Source of the DNA: an uncultured Geobacteraceae bacterium | Lineage (GTDB): Bacteria; Desulfobacterota; Desulfuromonadia; Geobacterales; Pseudopelobacteraceae | Length of the DNA: 40,268 nt | Assembly (NCBI GenBank): GCA_903852495.1 | Contig: CAINRC010000039.1 | Span: 1 to 40,268 of the forward strand | Direction: 5' to 3' | Shown here: one piece after another, positions 36,188-40,268 of the stretch | How positions within the stretch are numbered: the stretch's first letter is position 1 | How the letters are laid out: every line of letters starts with the position of its first letter | Made by a program: the position numbers and the translations under genes | Notes under the pieces: generated by a model | Seen by the model: only the letters and a program-made list of their open reading frames with translations | Told to the model about the DNA's origin: nothing | Database searches by the model: none

Positions 36188-36316
36188 TTGCCCGCCCGAA
36201 TCGCCCGTCAGGGGCGTATCACCTTTGCCGACTTCATGAAGGAAGTACCTGAACTGGCTGAACGAGTTCGGTTGATAGAAGTAGAGTTACGTCAACTTGC
36301 CATCTTGGAAGCCTGA
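36188..36316 (+). pseudogene. remnant of a methyltransferase-like gene joined to a RAYT 3' end
   Basis: From a TTG at 36188 the frame reads LPARIARQGRITFADFM, which resembles the N-terminus of MidA/NDUFAF7-type methyltransferases (ITFADFM). From about 36235 it is nearly identical to the last 27 codons of the RAYT gene (KEVPELAERVRLIEVELRQL to the stop). It therefore looks like a chimera left by an element insertion and loss of the rest of the gene. Only about 43 codons remain; it is probably not functional. Confidence 0.6.
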
Positions 36317-36385
36317 CCCCAAAGGCTATGACCCCAAAGGCTAAAAGGCTCCAAAGGCTCAAGGCTCCAAAGGCTATGACCTATT
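36235..36385. repeat. RAYT 3'-end copy 1 with TGACCCCAAAGGCTA tandems
   Basis: About 83 bp match 38181-38261, ending GGAAGCCTGACCCC. It is followed by TGACCCCAAAGGCTA twice, then by shortened AAGGCTCC repeats to about 36385. The rest of 36386-36449 shows no gene. It is the first of three copies of the RAYT end in 3.2 kb. Confidence 0.8.
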
Positions 36386-36449
36386 ATCCTCCCCCTTAAA
36401 GTTTTTACTGACGGAGTAGAGTTATTCAAAAAAGGCCTTTCTATTCCAG

Positions 36450-36788
36450 CTATAGAATTGCCTCAATACCTTTACGATGTATAACATTAAGCAACATGAG
36501 TGCCGCCCCTGTCGGTCTCTTTACTCCACGCTCCAGCTGAGACACATACCCTACAGTCAGATTAAGACATTTAGCAAACACCGACTGGCTCAAATGCGTT
36601 TGTTCACGTATTTTTCGGATATCTTCACCAGTCAGAGGTGTAATATCAGGTTTATTGATCGTTCCCAAATGTCGCATGGTGATTTTCCCGTAGGCCGTAT
36701 TATCCAGTAATCCTATACTATTCATATCAGAGGCCGTTTCAAGCAGAGCCTGGGTCAAAGCGCTATTTTTTTCAATTTTAGTTGCCAT
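36450..36788 (-). CDS. HigA-like antitoxin
   Basis: A 112-aa protein starting MATKIEKNSALTQ after AAGGAGATTGATT. The XRE-type helix-turn-helix is at about 60-108 (LTGEDIRKIREQTHLSQSVFAKCLNLTVGYVSQLERGVKRPTGAALMLLNV). It should bind its own operator and neutralise the RelE-like partner upstream. It overlaps the toxin gene by 11 bases, the usual toxin-first order of HigBA. Confidence 0.85.
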   Translation of the reverse strand: MATKIEKNSALTQALLETASDMNSIGLLDNTAYGKITMRHLGTINKPDITPLTGEDIRKIREQTHLSQSVFAKCLNLTVGYVSQLERGVKRPTGAALMLLNVIHRKGIEAIL

Positions 36789-37131
36789 AATCAATCTCCT
36801 TAACAAGTCCTTCCTTAACGGCTAATTCTAACTGTTCCGTATTTGCTTCAAGCCAGCCAGATCCGATTTCCCTCAGCGTCAGCAATTCATCAGGATCAAT
36901 ATTTTCTCTTTCACTTTTGGCGATACCATACATAAAGACGGCCCGATCACCCAGACGGTAGGCAATTAACATTCGGTAGCCTCCTGACCGTCCCTGGCCT
37001 TTTCGTGCCACCCGTTGTTTAATGACTCCGCCGCCCAGATCGGCGTCAACGAGACCACGTTCCGCTCGTTTGACAGCTTCATTTAAGGAATGATCTTCGA
37101 TTCCTTCCTGCCGCGCATACTCATAAGCCAC
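36778..37131 (-). CDS. HigB/RelE-like toxin, apparently frameshifted at its 5' end
   Basis: A 117-residue reading frame, opening with GTG directly after a TAA, matches the RelE-like PF06296 toxins: ARKGQGRSGGYRMLIAYRLGDRAVFMYGIAKSERENIDPDELLTLREIG. The expected N-terminus VFKTKWF is instead in another frame just upstream (VRVFKTKW, about 37122-37157). One base missing in the TGG-C stretch would explain this. As it stands the toxin lacks its first strand, so it may be inactive. It overlaps higA by 11 bases. Confidence 0.75.
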   Translation of the reverse strand: MAYEYARQEGIEDHSLNEAVKRAERGLVDADLGGGVIKQRVARKGQGRSGGYRMLIAYRLGDRAVFMYGIAKSERENIDPDELLTLREIGSGWLEANTEQLELAVKEGLVKEIDYGN

Positions 37132-37204
37132 TTAGTTTTGAATACCCGCACAGACACCCCCGCTGTAACTATAGCACTATGAGTCATATTTTCAACAAAA
37201 AAAA

Positions 37205-37294
37205 GTGTGCTGGGGTCAGGCTTCCAAGTTGACAAGTTTAACATTTGCTGTGTGCTGGGGTCAGGCTTCCAAGTTGACAAGTTTAACATTTGCT
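37205..37294. repeat. 45-bp direct repeat at the RAYT 5' end
   Basis: Two perfect tandem 45-bp units (37205 and 37250). Each contains the inverted form of GGAAGCCTGACCCC and a TTGACA -35 sequence. The second supplies the RAYT promoter. With the copy at 38249 in opposite orientation this gives terminal inverted repeats around the RAYT gene. Confidence 0.9.
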
Positions 37295-37301
37295 GTACAA
37301 T
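37274..37301 (+). promoter_or_regulatory. sigma-70 promoter of RAYT, probably leaderless
   Basis: TTGACA (37274-37279), a 16-base spacer and TACAAT (37296-37301). The start codon is at 37308, only 7 bases past the -10 box, so the transcript should begin at or next to the ATG. The -35 is inside the 45-bp repeat. Confidence 0.7.
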
Positions 37302-37307
37302 CGCTTC

Positions 37308-38261
37308 ATGGCACGGAAACCTCGCATACATCTTTCAGGCGGACTTTACCACGTTATCTTTCGAGGTAATGGCGGGCAGGCCGTTTTTCTGAATGACGAA
37401 GACCGCTATCGTTTTCAGCTACTCCTTCAGGAAGGGGCATGCCGATTCGGTTATCACGTTCACGCTTTTTGTCTTATGACCAATCACATACATTTGGCCT
37501 TGCAAGTTTCTGAAATCCCGTTATCTCGTAGCATGCAGAACCTCTCTTTCCGATTTACGCGATGGATCAACTGGCGGCAAAAGAGAACCGGCCACCTTTT
37601 CCAGGGGCGCTACAAGGCCGTGCTGGTGGACGGTGACAGCTACCTGCTGGAATTGATACGCTATATTCACTTAAATCCTGTTCGCGCCGGTATTGTGAAA
37701 GATCCGGTGGATTATCCATGGAGCAGCCACAGAGCCTACCTCGGCAAGGAGACTCTCCCATGTCTGACCATTGACAGTTTGCTCATTCATTTTGGGAATA
37801 AGCTTGAAGATGCTCGACAGAATTACCAGGGATTCGTATTGGACCGATTGGGAGAAGAGCGTCGTCCCGAGTTTCACGGTGCGGGGGTAGATTCACGCCT
37901 TCTCGGTGATGTCAACTTCCTGGAAAAATGTCTTTCTGATTCAGAAAAAGTCCCCATACGATTGGCACTACAAATAATAGTTGATACGGTATGCAGAAAT
38001 TATGAGATAAGCGAAACAGAGTCAAAAAGTCCGTCACAATGTAGAAAAGTCTCAGAAACACGGGCGGTTGTGGGATGGTTTGCACAGAAGTTTGGCTGTG
38101 TCACATTGTCTGAGGTGGGCGCGTTTGTTAACCGTGATATCGGGAGCATAAGTTCTGCAGTACGTCGCCTTTCGAATCGCATGCAGGAAGTACCTGAACT
38201 GGCTGAACGAGTTCGGTTGATAGAAGTAGAGTTACGCCAACTTGCCATCTTGGAAGCCTGA
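37308..38261 (+). CDS. REP-associated tyrosine transposase (RAYT, Y1/HUH)
   Basis: A 317-aa protein starting MARKPRIHLSGGLYHVIFRGN. The HUH motif is His60-Ile-His62 (NHIHLAL) and the catalytic Tyr119 is in RYIHLNPVRAGIV; GHLFQGRYKA is also typical. The C-terminal third has a helix-turn-helix like DnaA domain IV (TLSEVGAFVNRDIGSISSAVRRLS). RAYTs nick single-stranded DNA at REP-like hairpins. It is flanked by CTTGGAAGCCTGACCCC in inverted orientation. All active-site residues are intact. Confidence 0.92.
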   Translation: MARKPRIHLSGGLYHVIFRGNGGQAVFLNDEDRYRFQLLLQEGACRFGYHVHAFCLMTNHIHLALQVSEIPLSRSMQNLSFRFTRWINWRQKRTGHLFQGRYKAVLVDGDSYLLELIRYIHLNPVRAGIVKDPVDYPWSSHRAYLGKETLPCLTIDSLLIHFGNKLEDARQNYQGFVLDRLGEERRPEFHGAGVDSRLLGDVNFLEKCLSDSEKVPIRLALQIIVDTVCRNYEISETESKSPSQCRKVSETRAVVGWFAQKFGCVTLSEVGAFVNRDIGSISSAVRRLSNRMQEVPELAERVRLIEVELRQLAILEA

Positions 38262-38290
38262 CCCCAGAAGTATGACCCCAGAAGTATATC
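38181..38290. repeat. RAYT 3' end (parent copy) with TGACCCCAGAAGTA tandems
   Basis: The end of the RAYT gene with GGAAGCCTGACCCC followed by two copies of TGACCCCAGAAGTA. It is the intact version of the sequence seen at 36235 and 39389. Confidence 0.8.
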
Positions 38291-38352
38291 AAGGGCTCTG
38301 AGGGCTACGCAGGATTCTTTAAAAGTACGTTGATGACTACTCGAGGATGGAC

Positions 38353-39306
38353 ATGAACGGAACAGACCGGACTACTGACGGCAGCATGACAGCGGACGCC
38401 AGCCAGGAATACAGTGATCTGAAAAAATACATTTTTTGGGTACTGGCGACGTTGGTACCGCTCACGGTAATCAACATTACAATAGGGGTTTTTAGCGCCT
38501 CACTGGCAATATTCTCCATTGCCCTTGATTGCGTCGCCAGCCTGATTCTGCACTCCTTCAACATGGTTTCTGTTACCGTTATTCAGCGGCGCAACTCCTT
38601 CAACTTTCCGTACGGAACCGGAAAACTAGAAAATTTTTCCGGTTTTCTGTATGCCATGATAGTGATTCCCATGGCCATGATTATCGTTAATTCTGCCCTG
38701 CATAGATTCCTGCATCCCCCCGCTACAATCAACCTCGGGCTGGCGCAGATAACGGTGCTATTGGGAGTAGCCCGCTCCTTCTTCCTGCTTACCTGGGCCA
38801 AGCGCCTTTGCAGCAGATACCCCGACCATTCGCCCATGACCCACTCCTACCAAGTCAATCTCAGACTGACACTGATCAACTACCTATCGGTTCTAGCCGG
38901 TCTCCTGTGCGGGCTCTGGCTGTTCTCATCGGGGTATGTGCAGGCTGCTGTGTCGCTGGATCTGATTATCGGCGTTTCGGCTGCGCTGTATATGTTTTAC
39001 TGCGCCATAGGTGTTCTGATCAGCAACTTCAAGTCGCTCATTGATCTCCCGCTGCCGGAGGTTGATCAGTATAAGATTTTGAAGGCTCTGGTCGCGGATT
39101 TTGACACCTATGAAGGGATCGGCAACCTGTACACGCAGCTCAGCGGGAGTACGCGTTTTGTTCAAATGGAAATCTATTTCAAGGGGACAACCACCGTGGC
39201 AGAAATCGAATGTCTTCGTGGCAGACTTGAAGAGAGATTGCGGGAGCATTTTACCAAACTGGTCTTCCACATGATCCCGCTTGTCCGGGATGACACGCCG
39301 GACTGA
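38353..39306 (+). CDS. CDF-like cation-efflux protein with degenerate metal site
   Basis: A 317-aa protein. The cation-diffusion-facilitator layout has about six hydrophobic segments, FNFPYGTGKLENFSGFLYA after TM2-3, and a C-terminal cytoplasmic ferredoxin-like domain (DTYEGIGNLYTQLSGSTRFVQMEIYF). The usual DxxxD of TM2 reads DCVAS and the HxxxD of TM5 reads HSYQV, so two of four ligands are missing. Zinc/iron export is therefore doubtful. The start at 38353 follows GAGG with correct spacing; ATG 38347 is too close. Confidence 0.85.
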   Translation: MNGTDRTTDGSMTADASQEYSDLKKYIFWVLATLVPLTVINITIGVFSASLAIFSIALDCVASLILHSFNMVSVTVIQRRNSFNFPYGTGKLENFSGFLYAMIVIPMAMIIVNSALHRFLHPPATINLGLAQITVLLGVARSFFLLTWAKRLCSRYPDHSPMTHSYQVNLRLTLINYLSVLAGLLCGLWLFSSGYVQAAVSLDLIIGVSAALYMFYCAIGVLISNFKSLIDLPLPEVDQYKILKALVADFDTYEGIGNLYTQLSGSTRFVQMEIYFKGTTTVAEIECLRGRLEERLREHFTKLVFHMIPLVRDDTPD

Positions 39307-39358
39307 CAGGATGGCGAAAAAACCGCATCAACTAGCTGAGAGGTGGAAAAAAGTCGGA

Positions 39359-39389
39359 CGCTGAGCAGATTCAACTATGATTTTTCAAA
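39359..39389. repeat. 31-bp direct repeat, copy 1
   Basis: The 31-base sequence beginning CGCTGAGCAGATTCAACTAT recurs at 40123-40153 with one mismatch. It abuts a RAYT 3'-end copy that starts at 39389. Confidence 0.75.
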
Positions 39390-39465
39390 GAGTTACGCCA
39401 ACTTGCCATCTTGGAAGCCTGACCCCAGCAGTGTCTGACCCCAGCAGTGTCCCCAGCAGGACAAA
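39389..39465. repeat. RAYT 3'-end copy 3 with TGACCCCAGCAGTGTC tandems
   Basis: AGAGTTACGCCAACTTGCCA continuing to GGAAGCCTGACCCC, identical to the RAYT end, is followed by two copies of TGACCCCAGCAGTGTC. It ends at about the hicB stop. Confidence 0.8.
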
Positions 39466-39469
39466 TTGA

Positions 39470-39871
39470 TTACGCAGCCTGTTTGCGGTGAATATACTGT
39501 CCGGCAGCCTGGGCCAGGAGACCGGAGCGAGTCATGTGGTACTGCTCGGCATAGCGATCAATCTCTTGCAACAGATTTTCAGACATGGTGATATTAACCC
39601 GCTTTGCTTTAACTTTGAGCCTGGCAAGATCAATGTCTACCAAGAGCCAGACCCCTCCTTGATATTCGGGGTTAGCGGCCAGCTGTTCCAATGATGTTGG
39701 TGCCGGTACGGGTACATCTTCGCCTTCAAAATAGACTTCCGCGGCCTCTTGGATAAGGTGTGGTAAATCCTCCCACTTGTCAGCGGCAGAGAAACAGCCG
39801 GGAAAGTCGGGGATGGTTACACCGTGGGCGTGATCTTTATCTCCAATGTGAACGTATGCGGGGTATAACAT
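39470..39871 (-). CDS. HicB-like antitoxin
   Basis: A 133-aa protein starting MLYPAYVHIGDKDHAHGV after GGAGATAAAT. The partially degraded RNase H-like HicB fold is VTIPDFPGCFSAADKWEDLPHLIQEAAEVYFEGED. The C-terminus is a ribbon-helix-helix domain (VNITMSENLLQEIDRYAEQYHMTRSGLLAQAAGQYI). It should bind and inhibit HicA and bind its own operator. It starts two bases after hicA stops. Confidence 0.9.
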   Translation of the reverse strand: MLYPAYVHIGDKDHAHGVTIPDFPGCFSAADKWEDLPHLIQEAAEVYFEGEDVPVPAPTSLEQLAANPEYQGGVWLLVDIDLARLKVKAKRVNITMSENLLQEIDRYAEQYHMTRSGLLAQAAGQYIHRKQAA

Positions 39872-39873
39872 AT

Positions 39874-40062
39874 TTATCTCCATTCCCAACCGGCTTGCCG
39901 GTAGATGTTCCGTACAGTTCCGATCGGCATATCTTTATGTGGATGCGGCACGACCACATGACCGGCTTTTGACGGGTGTTTGTACTTCTGGTGGTCGCCT
40001 TTCCCCCCGACACAACACCAACCCTCGTTCTCAAGTCGTTTGATGATCTCTTTGCTGGTCAT
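39874..40062 (-). CDS. HicA toxin (mRNA interferase)
   Basis: A 62-aa protein starting MTSKEIIKRLENEGWCCVGG. HicA hallmarks are GDHQKYKHP with the catalytic His, VVVPHPHKDMPIGTVRNIYRQAGW. The double-stranded RNA-binding-like fold cleaves mRNA. Length and order (hicA before hicB) are canonical. The ribosome site is weak. Confidence 0.92.
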   Translation of the reverse strand: MTSKEIIKRLENEGWCCVGGKGDHQKYKHPSKAGHVVVPHPHKDMPIGTVRNIYRQAGWEWR

Positions 40063-40122
40063 GTACTTACTATACACACCAATGCGCACTGCGTCAAAGC
40101 AAGAAGTCAGAAAAGAGTTGAT

Positions 40123-40153
40123 CGCTGAGCAGATTCAACTATGATTCTTCAAA
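40123..40153. repeat. 31-bp direct repeat, copy 2
   Basis: Same sequence as 39359-39389 with one base changed. The two copies enclose hicBA and the third RAYT remnant. The remaining sequence to 40268 shows no gene that I can support. Confidence 0.75.
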
Positions 40154-40268
40154 CTTTACTCAGCGTTGTCCGGTTAGGTCTTTGCATGTCGTATTTTCGG
40201 TTTTGGCCCTTTGAATTTGCGTGAATTGTGTTTCTTTCGACTTCGTTGCCTCTGTAGCTCCTCTGCTG

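Overview
The window looks like chromosomal DNA from a nitrogen-fixing, Geobacter-like member of the Desulfuromonadota. The reasons are a fused nifE-nifN gene, a nif cluster with sigma-54 promoters plus an ANTAR response regulator of the GnfR type, ModE-type molybdate control, and many RlpA, RCC1, WYL and rhomboid genes with moderate-to-high GC. The species cannot be fixed from sequence reading alone.

Layout. 1-322 is a 14-bp tandem array. 323-8575 (minus strand) holds the nitrogenase genes: nifH-nifD-nifK, then nifEN-nifX-ferredoxin-nifX-like as a second unit with its own promoter. 9046-13360 (minus) holds molybdate uptake and control: modE, then modD-modA-modB-modC. 13597-14237 (plus) is a zinc-ribbon gene followed by cowN. 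14250-17811 is a mixed minus-strand stretch (EamA transporter, lipoprotein, crotonase-like protein, receiver-only response regulator, RCC1-repeat protein). 18103-24201 (minus) is a six-gene set: circularly permuted ATP-grasp, alpha-E protein, transglutaminase, two AstE/AspA-like deacylases and a class I glutamine amidotransferase. 24271-28299 (minus) contains a second nif unit, nifB-GNAT-nifV-small Gly/Cys-tail protein, followed by a 96-aa protein and a macro-domain protein. 28579-30059 holds draG and, convergent with it, the ANTAR regulator. 30298-36138 carries housekeeping-like genes (rhomboid, RlpA, NDUFA9-like, RecD, YqaA, WYL regulator). 36139-40268 is an unstable region with a RAYT (REP-associated tyrosine transposase), three copies of its 3' end, HigBA and HicBA toxin-antitoxin pairs and a CDF-like protein.

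How the genes work together. NifH and NifDK are the nitrogenase. NifB, NifEN, NifX and NifV build the FeMo cofactor, ModABC supplies molybdate under ModE, CowN protects the enzyme from CO, and DraG would reverse ADP-ribosylation of NifH. The most interesting regulatory signal is shared by the nifH, nifEN and nifB leaders. Each has a GG-N10-GC sigma-54 promoter, then a short stem with the hexaloop consensus AAMGRC closed by GGC/GCC, and that stem overlaps the 5' arm of an intrinsic terminator. This is what an ANTAR antiterminator would act on, and such a protein is encoded at 29493-30059. In two of the three leaders there is almost no room for the usual first hairpin of ANTAR targets.
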